Assembly: GCF_004359985.1 (NCBI RefSeq)
Contig: NZ_SMRO01000002.1
Coordinates: 815,134-879,133, forward strand
Origin: Paraburkholderia flava
GTDB taxonomy: Bacteria; Pseudomonadota; Gammaproteobacteria; Burkholderiales; Burkholderiaceae
Direction: 5' to 3'
DNA: 64,000 nucleotides
Shown: positions 25,839 to 35,120 of the stretch, piece by piece
Layout of the letters: every line of letters starts with the position of its first letter
Position numbering within the stretch: the first letter of the stretch is position 1
Program-made: the position numbers and the translations under genes
The notes under the pieces: model-generated
Database searches by the model: none
What the model was told of the DNA's origin: nothing
What the model saw: the letters and a program-made list of their open reading frames with translations, nothing else

Positions 25839-26675
25839 TTGCCGAGAACGAAAGAGACGCGCGCGAACGCGGCGCCCGGCGCCGGCATGCTCTTCGCGCT
25901 GCGCGCCATCGGTCTCGTGATCCTGGCTCGCTGGCTGTTCTCGATGTCGCAGATGGACCTGCTCAGCGCGTTGTCGGGCATGGCTTCGTCGCCGTGGGCG
26001 TGCATCAATCTCGTGTTCCTGTTCCTGCTGATCTTTCTGCCCGGCGCGCGTGCGCAGGCGGAGCGTCCGTTTCATCCGCTGCCGCAATGGCTGCGGCAGG
26101 CGCTGCGGTTTTTCGCGTTTCTCGGATTCGTTTTTGCGCTGTGGTCGATCGGTGCATTCGTGCTGACGGCCGGCTGGCGCCGCACGGTGAATACGGTCGC
26201 GGCGACGAACGGCTGGCTCGTGGCCGCGCCCGCGATGTATGCAGCCGTGTTGTGGATCTGCCGGCCGCGCGCGCTGTGGCGCACGAATATCGCGGCGCGT
26301 CGTTTCGCGATCGGTCGTTACGCGATTGCACTTGATACGGCGACGCGCACCGTGATCGTCTGGGCCGAGAGCCGCAAGCTCGGGCAATACGATGCACGTG
26401 AACTGTCCGTGCGCTGGCCGGCGGGGCAGGGGCCGGTGGCTACATCGGAAGAGCCTGTCGCCTCCGTCGCACCGGTTGCCGCAAACGTAGGTTCGTCCAC
26501 TGCCGCGCGATTCAGTCCGTTCTACTGGCGACGGAGTCAGAGAGTCGAACTGGTGTGGGATTCGCCGGCCGCTGCCGGACATAATCGTCAGAGCGTGTTT
26601 CGTGCGCCGCTGGCTACCGAAGGCGATCGCGCGGCTGCACGTGCACTTGATACGACGCTGCGCCAGACCGTCTAG
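25839..26675 (+). CDS. Hypothetical integral membrane protein, TTG start
   Basis: A 278-residue protein of no recognised family. Four hydrophobic segments (roughly residues 18-40, 53-70, 88-112 and 125-145) are followed by a cytoplasmic-looking C-terminal part (about 150-278) with an Ala/Pro/Val-rich linker. It appears to start at TTG: AGGAGG lies 5 bases upstream, and an ATG at 25834 is in another frame. The four-helix front followed by a soluble tail suggests a small membrane-anchored regulator or structural protein, but no function is assigned. Confidence 0.7.
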   Translation: MPRTKETRANAAPGAGMLFALRAIGLVILARWLFSMSQMDLLSALSGMASSPWACINLVFLFLLIFLPGARAQAERPFHPLPQWLRQALRFFAFLGFVFALWSIGAFVLTAGWRRTVNTVAATNGWLVAAPAMYAAVLWICRPRALWRTNIAARRFAIGRYAIALDTATRTVIVWAESRKLGQYDARELSVRWPAGQGPVATSEEPVASVAPVAANVGSSTAARFSPFYWRRSQRVELVWDSPAAAGHNRQSVFRAPLATEGDRAAARALDTTLRQTV

Positions 26676-26789
26676 TCTCGCGTCGTTTGCTGTGGTTTAT
26701 GACGGAACCTCGGAATAGAGGTCGCCGCATCGTACGGCGCGCGACTGAAAAATCTACATCGACCATATCGCGTTTTTCAAGGAGTCGCC

Positions 26790-27254
26790 ATGCTGATTCG
26801 CTGGTTGCTTGCCGCTATCCATCTGCTCGCCTACGGCTTCGCTCTCGCGTCGATCCTTCGACGTAGCGTCGCGCTTCGCCACTGTTCAACGCCCGCCGGT
26901 CTACCGCCCGTTTTTCATGCGGACAGCGGTTGGGGTATCTCGGCGCTTGTGTTGATCGTGACCGGTGCGATGCGTGCGTTCGGCGGTTATGAGAAGGGCA
27001 CGGAGTACTACCTGCACGAACCGCTCTTTCACCTGAAGATGACCGCGCTGGTGCTGATCCTGTTGCTGGAAATCGCGCCGATGATCGGCTTGATCCGCTG
27101 GCGCATCGTGTTGAAGAAGGGCGGCACGCCCGACCTCAGCCGCGCGAAACGGTATGCGGGTATCGGTGTGGTGCAGGCGGTGCTGCTGGTGCTGATGGTG
27201 TTTGCTGCCAGCGGAATGGCGCGTGGGATTGGGCTGCCTGCTGACGCGGTATAG
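26790..27254 (+). CDS. DUF2214 family membrane protein
   Basis: A 154-residue protein with four predicted membrane helices and the DUF2214 pattern: IRWLLAAIHLLAYGFALASI, DSGWGISALVLIVTGAMRAF, EKGTEYYLHEPLFHLKM and LLEIAPMIGLIRWR. Conserved His and Gly residues in the helices resemble heme-binding CopD-like proteins, but the role is unknown. AAGGAG lies 7 bases before the ATG. It converges on gudD. Confidence 0.85.
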   Translation: MLIRWLLAAIHLLAYGFALASILRRSVALRHCSTPAGLPPVFHADSGWGISALVLIVTGAMRAFGGYEKGTEYYLHEPLFHLKMTALVLILLLEIAPMIGLIRWRIVLKKGGTPDLSRAKRYAGIGVVQAVLLVLMVFAASGMARGIGLPADAV

Positions 27255-27379
27255 AAGTGGGTTTAGTCGCAGGGGCAGGGTAGTCATACACCGCACACCC
27301 CAGCAAACGACAGAGGCCCGAAACCTCCAAGGTTCCGGGCCGCTTCTCCATCGCAACCGCGTCAACAACAGCCCGCCAA

Positions 27380-28729
27380 TCAACGCACGAGACAAGGCCG
27401 CTTGTTGTCGAACGTCCAGTTCGGGATCAGGTACTGCATCGCGATACCGTCGTCGCGCGCACCGAGGCCGTGTTCTTTATACAGCTCGTGCGCCTTGGCC
27501 AACTCGTCCATATCGAGCTCGACACCGAGGCCGCCGCGCGGCGGCACGTCGACCATCCCGCCGACAATCTTGAACGGCTCGCGCGTGAGACGCTGACCGT
27601 CCTGCCAGATCCAGTGCGTATCGATCGCGGTGATCTTGCCCGGCGCCGCAGCCGCAACATGCGTGAACATCGCGAGCGAGATGTCGAAGTGGTTGTTCGA
27701 ATGCGAGCCCCACGTGAGGCCCCACTCGTTGCACATCTGTGCGACGCGCACCGAGCCCTGCATGGTCCAGAAGTGCGGATCGGCGAGCGGAATGTCGACC
27801 GACTGCAACTGGATCGCGTGACCCATCTGACGCCAGTCGGTTGCGATCATGTTGGTCGCTGTGCGCAGGCCGGTCGCCCGGCGGAATTCCGCCATCACTT
27901 CGCGGCCCGAGTAGCCGTTCTCCGCGCCGCACGGATCTTCCGCGTACGCGAGCACGTCGTGCTGATCGCGGCACAGGCGGATCGCTTCGGCGAGCGACCA
28001 CGCGCCGTTCGGATCGAGCGTGATGCGTGCTTCCGGGAAACGTTCGGCGAGCGCGGTGACCGCTTCGATTTCTTCGTCGCCGGCGAGCACGCCGCCCTTC
28101 AGCTTGAAGTCGTTGAAACCATAGCGCGCATGCGCGGCTTCCGCGAGACGGACGACCGCTTCGGGATTCAGCGCGACTTCGGTACGCAGACGCGTCCAGT
28201 CGTCTTCGTCGGTGCCGTTTGCGTACGGCAGGTCGGTCTTGTTGCGATCGCCGACATAGAACAGGTAGCCGAGCATCTCGACGCGCTCGCGCTGCTGCCC
28301 TTCGCCGAGCAGTGCGGCGACCGGCACGTCGAGGTGCTGGCCGAGCAGGTCGAGCAGCGCCGCTTCGAGCGCGGTCACTGCGTGAATCGTCGTGCGCAGG
28401 TCGAAGGTCTGCAGGCCGCGGCCGCCCGCGTCGCGATCGGCGAATTGCCGGCGCACGGTGTTCAGCACGTTGTTGAAACTGCCGATCGACTGGCCGACCA
28501 CAAGCGGACGCGCATCGTCGATCGTCTGACGGATCTTTTCGCCGCCCGGCACTTCGCCGACGCCGGTGCGTCCGGCGCTGTCCTTCAGGATCACGATGTT
28601 GCGTGTGAAGAACGGCGCGTGGGCACCGCTCAGATTCAGCAGCATGCTGTCGCGGCCGGCGACGGGGACGACGCGCAGCTCGGTGATCTTCGGCGTGTCG
28701 TTGGAAGGCGTGACGGTGGATGCGTTCAT
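27380..28729 (-). CDS. gudD: Glucarate dehydratase
   Basis: An enolase-superfamily enzyme that dehydrates D-glucarate to 5-keto-4-deoxy-D-glucarate. The catalytic pattern is visible: KxK in DFKLKGG, metal ligands in TLDPNGAW and AYAEDPCG, and the catalytic His in [15 protein letters not shown]. Its 449 residues match the family. The ATG at 28729 is preferred over one 12 bp upstream because of the usual N-terminus. A transporter of the glucarate type lies directly upstream on the same strand, so the two form a glucarate uptake and dehydration unit. Confidence 0.95.
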   Translation of the reverse strand: MNASTVTPSNDTPKITELRVVPVAGRDSMLLNLSGAHAPFFTRNIVILKDSAGRTGVGEVPGGEKIRQTIDDARPLVVGQSIGSFNNVLNTVRRQFADRDAGGRGLQTFDLRTTIHAVTALEAALLDLLGQHLDVPVAALLGEGQQRERVEMLGYLFYVGDRNKTDLPYANGTDEDDWTRLRTEVALNPEAVVRLAEAAHARYGFNDFKLKGGVLAGDEEIEAVTALAERFPEARITLDPNGAWSLAEAIRLCRDQHDVLAYAEDPCGAENGYSGREVMAEFRRATGLRTATNMIATDWRQMGHAIQLQSVDIPLADPHFWTMQGSVRVAQMCNEWGLTWGSHSNNHFDISLAMFTHVAAAAPGKITAIDTHWIWQDGQRLTREPFKIVGGMVDVPPRGGLGVELDMDELAKAHELYKEHGLGARDDGIAMQYLIPNWTFDNKRPCLVR

Positions 28730-28775
28730 GATGGGCGGCAAGGAAGCAAAAAAGGAGACGACGGATAAGCGAAAA

Positions 28776-30170
28776 TTAAGCCGGGAGCAAAGAGTCCTTG
28801 AGTTCGACGCGCTTGATCTCGCCGACGACGAACAGATAGCACGCGATCGCGATCAGCGCATTCGCGCCGACGAACACGAGCGCGGCGGCGAACGAACCGG
28901 TGCCTTGCACAAGGTAGCCGATGACGATCGGCGTCGTGATGCCAGCGGTGTTGCCGAACGTGTTGAACAGCGCGCCGCACAGACCGCTCGCCTGTTTCGG
29001 CGCGGTATCCGCGACGACGGCCCAGCCGAGCGCGCCGATACCCTTGCCGAAGAACGCGAGCGCCATGATGCCGACGACGATCCACTGCGCGTCGACGTAG
29101 TTGCACGCGATCATGCAGGTCGACAGCAACATGCCGGCGACGATCGGCACCTTGCGCGCGAACGTGGTCGAGTGGCCGCGACGCAGTAGCGCATCGGAGA
29201 TCACACCGCCGAGCACGCCGCCGAGAAAACCGCAGATCGCCGGAATGGCCGCGACGAAACCGGCCTTCAGGATCGACATGTGACGTTCCTGCACGAGGTA
29301 GATCGGAAACCACGTGAGAAAGAAATAGGTGAGCGTCGTGATGCAGTACTGGCCGATGAATACGCCGAGCAGCATGCGGCTTTTCAGCATCTCGCGGATG
29401 CACGCGCCGGTTCTGACCTGCGGCGTGGCCTTGGGGCTTACGCTGCGGTTTGCGTCTCGTCGGCGGTCGAGATCGACGAGGCCGCCGCCTGCTTCGATGT
29501 ACTGGATTTCGAGTTCGTTCGCGAGCGGATGTTCTCTCGGCGTATAGACGGTTTTCAGCCACAGTGCCGCGATCAGCACGCCGATGATGCCCATCACGGT
29601 GAACACGTGCGGCCAGCCGAACGCGTGCGTGATCCAGCCCATCAGCGGCGCGAACATCACCGTCGCGAAGTACTGCGCCGAATTGAAGATCGCCGATGCG
29701 GTGCCGCGCTCAGCGGTCGGAAACCAGGTGGACACGAGGCGGCTGTTGCCCGGAAAGGCGGGCGCTTCGGCGAAACCGATCAGAAAGCGCAGCACGAACA
29801 GCGTGGCGACGGCTGCGGCCACGGTGAGGCCGGCGACCCAGCCCTGCATCATCGTGAGAATCGACCACACGAAGATGCTGACCGCGTACGTGCGCTTTGA
29901 GCCGAAGCGGTCGAGCAGCCAGCCGCCGGGCAACTGAGCGATCACATAGGCCCACGCGAACGCGGAGAAAATGTAGCCCATCGAGACCGGCGAGAGGCCG
30001 AGCGAGCGTTGCATCGCGGTGCCGGTGATCGACAGCGTCGCGCGATCCGCGTAATTCAGCGTGGTCACGAAGAACAGCATGAACACGATCAGGTAACGGA
30101 CTTTCGTCGCGCGGCGCAGTGGCGGGGCGGTTGTGTCGAGCGGCTGTTCGCGTGTAATCGGTTCGGTCAT
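28776..30170 (-). CDS. gudP: MFS glucarate/galactarate-type transporter (GudP-like)
   Basis: A major facilitator with twelve predicted helices and 464 residues, of the anion:cation symporter family that imports hexarates. [25 protein letters not shown], the inter-helix [15 protein letters not shown] and [15 protein letters not shown] match GudP/GarP closely. The ATG at 30170 fits; upstream frame sequence is not family-like. It is co-oriented with gudD 46 bp away, and a FadR-type regulator is divergent, suggesting substrate-dependent control. Confidence 0.92.
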   Translation of the reverse strand: MTEPITREQPLDTTAPPLRRATKVRYLIVFMLFFVTTLNYADRATLSITGTAMQRSLGLSPVSMGYIFSAFAWAYVIAQLPGGWLLDRFGSKRTYAVSIFVWSILTMMQGWVAGLTVAAAVATLFVLRFLIGFAEAPAFPGNSRLVSTWFPTAERGTASAIFNSAQYFATVMFAPLMGWITHAFGWPHVFTVMGIIGVLIAALWLKTVYTPREHPLANELEIQYIEAGGGLVDLDRRRDANRSVSPKATPQVRTGACIREMLKSRMLLGVFIGQYCITTLTYFFLTWFPIYLVQERHMSILKAGFVAAIPAICGFLGGVLGGVISDALLRRGHSTTFARKVPIVAGMLLSTCMIACNYVDAQWIVVGIMALAFFGKGIGALGWAVVADTAPKQASGLCGALFNTFGNTAGITTPIVIGYLVQGTGSFAAALVFVGANALIAIACYLFVVGEIKRVELKDSLLPA

Positions 30171-30323
30171 GTCGATGTTGCCGGGCCGGGGCGCCGGCTG
30201 TCTCCTTGAGGTGCGCGGCGACAACGGGCAGCCGGGCGGTGTGTCTGTCGGAAGCCCGCATGGATGACGCGGCCTGGGCCGCCTGATGTCCGGAAATACG
30301 GGTAACGAAATTTCCGGGTAAAT

Positions 30324-30358
30324 CATCAGTCATCGGACGACATCTGGCGCAGTATAAT
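30324..30358. promoter_or_regulatory. Putative FadR-type operator and promoter between gudP and its regulator
   Basis: CATCAGTCATCG (30324-30335) is followed by GACGACATC, then TATAAT at 30353-30358 in position for the regulator promoter. The same 12-bp word occurs at 33012-33023 upstream of the semialdehyde dehydrogenase gene, so it is a candidate binding site for the local regulator, acting on both transcription units and on the regulator itself. Confidence 0.55.
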
Positions 30359-30414
30359 GAATCGTGACTGACCGCTCAAACCCCGCGTAAACCCTATTAC
30401 AAGCGAACGCCGCC

Positions 30415-31167
30415 ATGTCTGTGCCCACCCTACCCGCCGCGCCGCGCCGCCGTGCACGCAGTCTCGCGCAAGAGGTCGTCGATGCGCTCACTGCGCAAAT
30501 CGAAGCCGGCGCGCTGCGGCCCGGCGACAAGCTGCCGACCGAAACCGAAGTGATGGTCGCGCAGGGCGTGAGCCGCACGGTGGTGCGCGAGGCGATCTCG
30601 CGGATGCAGGCGAGCGGCCTCGTCGAAACGCGGCACGGCATTGGCAGTTTCGTGCTGGACCGCGTGCATAGTTCAGTTGGTATCGACCCGGCGACGATCA
30701 CGACGATCCGCGACGTGCTCGCGATTCTCGAAGTGCGGATCAGCCTCGAAAGCGAATGCGCAAGTCTCGCTGCGCAGCGCGTAACCGAGGACGATCTGGT
30801 CACGCTGCAACGCTCGCTCGATGCAATTGCCGCAGCGGCAAGAGCCGGCAGCGACACCGTCGCGCTCGACTACCAGTTTCATCTGCAGATCGCACGCATC
30901 ACCGGCAACCGTTATTTCGTCGACATCATGTCGCAGCTCGGCGCTACGCTGATTCCGCGAGCGCGCGTCAATTCCGCGCGGATCGCCGGCGACGATGCGG
31001 AGCACTACATGGCGCGACTCGCGCACGAACACGACGACATCTACGAAGCGATCGCACGACGCGATCCGGAGGCGGCGCGTGCCGCGATCCGCACGCATTT
31101 GACGAAAAGCCGCGAGCGGCTGCGTCGTGCGAACGAGGCGGCAGAGGGCAGCAAAGCAGGCGACTAA
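30415..31167 (+). CDS. FadR/GntR-family transcriptional regulator of the glucarate locus
   Basis: A 250-residue GntR-type protein. An N-terminal winged HTH (RSLAQEVVDALTAQIEAGALRPGDKLPTE then VSRTVVREAISRMQASGLVETRHGIGSFV) is followed by an all-helical FCD ligand domain (EVRISLESECASLAAQR, then FHLQIARITGNRYF, with His metal ligands). FCD regulators usually respond to sugar acids or carboxylates and repress their own loci. Divergence from gudP-gudD and the shared motif near the dehydrogenase suggest glucarate or a downstream intermediate as inducer. Confidence 0.92.
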   Translation: MSVPTLPAAPRRRARSLAQEVVDALTAQIEAGALRPGDKLPTETEVMVAQGVSRTVVREAISRMQASGLVETRHGIGSFVLDRVHSSVGIDPATITTIRDVLAILEVRISLESECASLAAQRVTEDDLVTLQRSLDAIAAAARAGSDTVALDYQFHLQIARITGNRYFVDIMSQLGATLIPRARVNSARIAGDDAEHYMARLAHEHDDIYEAIARRDPEAARAAIRTHLTKSRERLRRANEAAEGSKAGD

Positions 31168-31326
31168 ACGCGCGGGCTTCACGCGTCGATATCGACGTGA
31201 TGCGCAGCGACATGGCGTCGTCGGACGTCTTATAAAAAACAACGCCATCGGCGGCGCGGCTCAAACGATGTCTGGCCGGCTGCCGATGGCGTCGCAGAAC
31301 GGATTAACCGTCCGCGCTAACGTTCG

Positions 31327-32937
31327 TTAGCGCTTCGCCAGTGCGCCATCGTGCAGGCGCCACAACTCCAGCGGATTCTCGTCGCGCAGCGACAGCGGCA
31401 GCAGTTCCGCAGGCAGATCCTGATAGCAGACCGGTCGCAGGAACCGCTCGATCGCGGTCGATCCGACGGAGGTCGCGCGGCTGTCCGACGTGGCCGGGAA
31501 CGGGCCGCCGTGAACCATCGCGTGGCAGACCTCGACGCCGGTCGGATAACCGTTCGCGAGAATCCGTCCTGCCTTGCGTTCGAGAACCGGCAGCAGACGG
31601 CGGGCGAGTGAGGCATCGCCGGCATTCGCGACGTCGAGATGCAGCGTCGCGGTCAACTGTCCCTGCAGATGTTCGGCGACACGCAGCAGCGTCGCTTCGT
31701 CGCGGCAACGGATCACCGTCGCTGCCGGGCCGAACACTTCGTCTCCGAGTGCGGCTGTGTCGAGGAACGTCTCGGCTTCGCACACGAACAGCGCACCTTG
31801 CGCCTGGTTCGGTCCAGCGGCGGCCGGTCCTTCTGCTGCCAGCGACACGCCGTTCAATTCCCGCAGATGCCCGATGCCGTCGCAATACGCCGCGTGAATG
31901 CCGGACGTGAGCATCGTCTGCGCGGGTTTGCCGGCGAGCGCGTCACGCGACGCCGAGATGAACGCGTTCAATGCATCGCCTTCGAGCGCGATCACGAGGC
32001 CGGGGTTCGTGCAGAACTGGCCAGCACCCAGCGACAGCGAATCCACGAAGCCGCGCGCGATCGCGTCGCCGCGTGCGGCGAGCGCAGCGGGCAACACGAA
32101 GAACGGATTGATGCTGCTCATTTCCGCGTACACGGGGATCGGCTCCGGCCGTGCAGCCGCGGTGCGAACCAGCGCGAGGCCGCCGTTGCGCGAGCCCGTG
32201 AAGCCGACTGCCTTGATCGCCGGATGCGCGACCAGTGCCTCACCGACCTCGTTGCCTGCACCGACGATCATCGAGAACACGCCTTCCGGCAAGCCGCATT
32301 GCGCGACCGCACGCTGCACGACGCGACCGACCATCTCCGACGTGCCGAGGTGCGCGCGATGCGCCTTCACGACCACCGGACAACCTGCCGCCAGCGCCGA
32401 TGCGGTATCGCCGCCGGCCACCGAAAACGCGAGCGGAAAATTGCTCGCACCGAACACGGCCACCGGACCGAGCGGCACGTTCTGCTTGCGCAGATCGGCA
32501 CGCGGCAGCGGCTTGCGATCGGGCAGTGCCGGGTCGAGCGTTGCGTCGAGCCAGCGGCCGTCGCGCACGAGCGACGCAAACAGTTTCAGCTGACCGACCG
32601 TGCGACCGCGCTCGCCTTCGAGCCGTGTCTTCGGCAAACCGCTTTCCGCATGCGCGCGTTCGATCAGCGCGTCGCCGAGTGCGGCGATGCCGTCGGCGAT
32701 CGTTTCGAGCAGACGGGCGCGCGTCTCGAGCGACGCGGCGCGGTAGTCGTCGAATGCGGCGGCGGCGAGCGAGCAGGCGCGCGCGACGTCTTCGCGTGTG
32801 CCGCTGTGGAACGCGGGGGTGTCGATCGGGGCGTCGGTGGCGGGATTCAGCGCACGCAGCGGTGCGCCGCTGCCGCGCACCGCCGAGCCGCCGATCAGCA
32901 TTTCGCCGGTCAGCGAAGCAGGGGACAAGTCGGACAT
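31327..32937 (-). CDS. 2,5-dioxovalerate (alpha-ketoglutarate semialdehyde) dehydrogenase
   Basis: A NAD(P)+-dependent aldehyde dehydrogenase of 536 residues. It oxidises alpha-ketoglutarate semialdehyde to alpha-ketoglutarate, the last step of the non-phosphorolytic glucarate route. Catalytic Cys is in [15 protein letters not shown] and the general-base Glu in [16 protein letters not shown]-binding [30 protein letters not shown] is typical of the KGSADH-III subgroup. The ATG at 32937 is chosen because the family N-terminus starts there; no strong ribosome site is seen. Context with gudD supports the assignment. The dehydratase/aldolase step between them is not in the window. Confidence 0.88.
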   Translation of the reverse strand: MSDLSPASLTGEMLIGGSAVRGSGAPLRALNPATDAPIDTPAFHSGTREDVARACSLAAAAFDDYRAASLETRARLLETIADGIAALGDALIERAHAESGLPKTRLEGERGRTVGQLKLFASLVRDGRWLDATLDPALPDRKPLPRADLRKQNVPLGPVAVFGASNFPLAFSVAGGDTASALAAGCPVVVKAHRAHLGTSEMVGRVVQRAVAQCGLPEGVFSMIVGAGNEVGEALVAHPAIKAVGFTGSRNGGLALVRTAAARPEPIPVYAEMSSINPFFVLPAALAARGDAIARGFVDSLSLGAGQFCTNPGLVIALEGDALNAFISASRDALAGKPAQTMLTSGIHAAYCDGIGHLRELNGVSLAAEGPAAAGPNQAQGALFVCEAETFLDTAALGDEVFGPAATVIRCRDEATLLRVAEHLQGQLTATLHLDVANAGDASLARRLLPVLERKAGRILANGYPTGVEVCHAMVHGGPFPATSDSRATSVGSTAIERFLRPVCYQDLPAELLPLSLRDENPLELWRLHDGALAKR

Positions 32938-33011
32938 TAGGGGGCCTCGTTTCAGTTCTGGAAGGGGATGGCGGCCCGCGTATTGCCGGCCAGAGGGAGT
33001 CGTGCTCGATA

Positions 33012-33023
33012 CATCAGTCATCG
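33012..33023. promoter_or_regulatory. Second copy of the glucarate-locus operator motif
   Basis: CATCAGTCATCG, identical to 30324-30335, lies about 75 bp upstream of the dehydrogenase start. It is part of a longer pattern in which TACATCA occurs on both sides of GTCATCG. Confidence 0.5.
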
Positions 33024-33138
33024 TACATCATTGGCTGAATCGCAGCAATGCGGGCTTCCCCTGAAGGTAACTGACCTACGCTGCAGCCCCTATGGATATG
33101 GCGTGCCGCTTGGATGGTGAAGAGGGTACGGCGGAGAA

Positions 33139-33169
33139 GCCCGGCAAGACATCGTATGTCTTGCCGGGC
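33139..33169 (-). terminator. Hairpin after garR
   Basis: A perfect 14-bp stem (33139-33152 with 33156-33169) lies just past the garR stop codon. It lacks a long T run, so it may be a weak terminator or an mRNA-stabilising hairpin. Confidence 0.7.
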
Positions 33170-33180
33170 CGGACGGCCGT

Positions 33181-34065
33181 TCAGGCGACCGTGTGATTGG
33201 CCATCAACTCGAGTGCTTTAACGAGCGCCGAGTGGTCGAGCTGGCCGGCGTCATTGGCGCTGCACAGGTTGAACAGCTGCTGACAGCTCGCGGTGTGCGG
33301 CAACGGCACGCCGAGCGCTTTCGCGCCTTCGAGCGCGAGCCCGAGATCCTTGCGATGCAGTTCGATCCGGAAGCCCGGGTCGAACGTGCGCTTGATCATC
33401 CGCTCGCCATGTACTTCGAGAATCCGCGACGACGCGAATCCGCCCATCAACGCCGCGCGCACGCGCGCCGGGTCCGCGCCTGCTTTCGACGCGAACAGCA
33501 ACGCCTCGCCGACCGCTTCGATCGTCAGCGCGACGATGATCTGGTTCGCGACCTTGCAGGTCTGCCCGGCACCGACGTCGCCGATGAGCGTGATGTTCTT
33601 GCCCATCAGTTCGAACAGCGGCTTCACGCGCTCGAACGCGGTTTCGCCGCCGCCGACCATGATCGTCAGCGATGCGGCCTTTGCGCCGACTTCGCCGCCC
33701 GACACCGGCGCATCGAGATAGTCGCAACCGAGCGCCGCGATCTTCGCGGCGAAGTCCTTCGTTTGCAGCGGCGCGATCGAGCTCATGTCGATCACGGTCT
33801 TGCCTGCGCTTAAGCCTGCGGCGATGCCGTTGTCGCCAAACAGCACGGCTTCGACATCGGGCGTGTCGGGCAGCATCGTGATGATGACGTCGGCCTGCTG
33901 GGCGACTTCCTTCGGCGACGCACACGACGTTGCGCCGCCGTCTTTCAGTTCAGCGGGCAATACGCCGCCGCGCTTGTACGCGAACAGCGTGTGGCCGCCT
34001 GCCTGCAGATTGCGCGCCATCGGTGCGCCCATGATGCCGAGTCCGATAAAGCCGATCTTTGCCAT
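33181..34065 (-). CDS. garR: 2-hydroxy-3-oxopropionate reductase (tartronate semialdehyde reductase)
   Basis: A beta-hydroxyacid dehydrogenase of 294 residues that reduces tartronate semialdehyde to glycerate with NAD(P)H. Cofactor motif KIGFIGLGIMGAPMARNL, substrate motif DAPVSGGEVGAK and the catalytic Lys in GAGQTCKVANQIIV are intact. It fits the sugar-acid theme of the locus (glyoxylate or galactarate/glucarate by-routes), though the glyoxylate carboligase partner is not in view. Closely related family members (GlxR, HIBADH) cannot be fully excluded. Confidence 0.9.
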   Translation of the reverse strand: MAKIGFIGLGIMGAPMARNLQAGGHTLFAYKRGGVLPAELKDGGATSCASPKEVAQQADVIITMLPDTPDVEAVLFGDNGIAAGLSAGKTVIDMSSIAPLQTKDFAAKIAALGCDYLDAPVSGGEVGAKAASLTIMVGGGETAFERVKPLFELMGKNITLIGDVGAGQTCKVANQIIVALTIEAVGEALLFASKAGADPARVRAALMGGFASSRILEVHGERMIKRTFDPGFRIELHRKDLGLALEGAKALGVPLPHTASCQQLFNLCSANDAGQLDHSALVKALELMANHTVA

Positions 34066-34230
34066 GATTGTCTTCCGTGCGAATGCGATGGGAGTGAGGG
34101 GCGAGGGAGTGTGGGATGCGGGAGCCGCATGCTCGCAAGCATAAGCGCGGCTCGCGAGACGTGCAGCTTCGCGGTCCGTGAGCGTGAAGGGAAGATGGCA
34201 CGCACGAAGGGGCGCGCAGGTACGGAAGAG

Positions 34231-34881
34231 TTAGAAACGCAGCGTCGGGTCGCGACCCATCAGGACCACGAGGATCTCGGTTTCGTCGGGTTGCTGCGTG
34301 AAATATGCGTGTGGCGTCGCGCTGCCGAAGAGCACGCTTTCCCCGGCCGTCAGCGTAGCCGGCTCCTTTCCCTCGAAGCTCAGTTCGAGGCTTCCCGACA
34401 GCACGTAGCAGAACTCCATGCCGGCATGTCCGGCGAGTCCGCCCGCGTCCTCCACGCTGGTGGCATGAACGCGCATCAGCAGTGGCATCAGGCCGCCGGT
34501 ATTTCCCCTATGCAGTAGTGAGTAGCTGTAGGGGATATCGGCGAGACGGGTGAACGCAATGTCGTCGAGACGCGAGATGCTGACCGCCGAAGGCGCCCGC
34601 GACGGCGCAACGAGCATGTCCTGCCAGTCGAAGCCGAGTCCCTCGACGATCTTGTAGAGCATCCCGAACGTCGGCGACATCTTGTTCGTTTCGATCCGCG
34701 ACAGCGTGGCTTCCGGCACGCCCGTCAGCCGGCTGGCATCCGTCAGCGACAGATCTCTCGATTTGCGCAGGTGCCGCAGGCGCTGGCCGATCGCGTCGGC
34801 GGGGATCCGCGACGAAGGCTTTCTGGCGGCCGGAGCCGGTAGCGTCGCGAGAATCGACGCGACACGCGATTTTCTGTTCAT
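34231..34881 (-). CDS. XRE-family regulator with C-terminal cupin domain
   Basis: A 216-residue two-domain regulator: XRE HTH at about residues 28-88 (IGQRLRHLRKSRDLSLTDASRLTGVPEATLSRIE) and a cupin (about 125-210, EFCYVLSGSLELSFEGKEPATLTAGESVLFG). Such proteins bind palindromes near their own gene and sense a small ligand through the cupin. It is divergent from an alpha/beta hydrolase gene, and two near-identical palindromes lie in the 239-bp gap, one near each gene. Confidence 0.9.
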   Translation of the reverse strand: MNRKSRVASILATLPAPAARKPSSRIPADAIGQRLRHLRKSRDLSLTDASRLTGVPEATLSRIETNKMSPTFGMLYKIVEGLGFDWQDMLVAPSRAPSAVSISRLDDIAFTRLADIPYSYSLLHRGNTGGLMPLLMRVHATSVEDAGGLAGHAGMEFCYVLSGSLELSFEGKEPATLTAGESVLFGSATPHAYFTQQPDETEILVVLMGRDPTLRF

Positions 34882-34932
34882 CGGTTGTCTTCCTTGCCGC
34901 TTCGCCCGGTCTGCTCACCGCGCATCATTAAT

Positions 34933-34946
34933 TTACGTATATGTAA
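34933..34946. promoter_or_regulatory. Palindromic operator near the XRE gene
   Basis: TTACGTATATGTAA is a 14-bp near-palindrome 52 bp upstream of the XRE-cupin start. It differs by one base from the hydrolase-proximal palindrome at 35092-35105. Confidence 0.65.
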
Positions 34947-35088
34947 CAAGAAATTCATTGAAAAACAATCGTCTAAATAAGAAATAGTCAATTGTTTGTG
35001 AGTGCATTCGAAGTTGACTAAAGTGGTCGACGGGAGCGGAATTCTGCTCCCTGGTGGCCTGCGGAGCCACGGCTTCCGCACGCGCTGA

Positions 35089-35108
35089 TTTTTACATATA
35101 TGTAAAAA
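35089..35108. promoter_or_regulatory. Perfect 20-bp palindromic operator at the hydrolase start
   Basis: A fully symmetric palindrome centred on ATAT (core TTACATATATGTAA, extended by three A/T pairs on each side) that abuts the hydrolase ribosome site. Its centre is 159 bp from that of the first palindrome, close to 15 helical turns, so both lie on the same DNA face. Confidence 0.7.
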
Positions 35109-35120
35109 AGGATGAGCATC

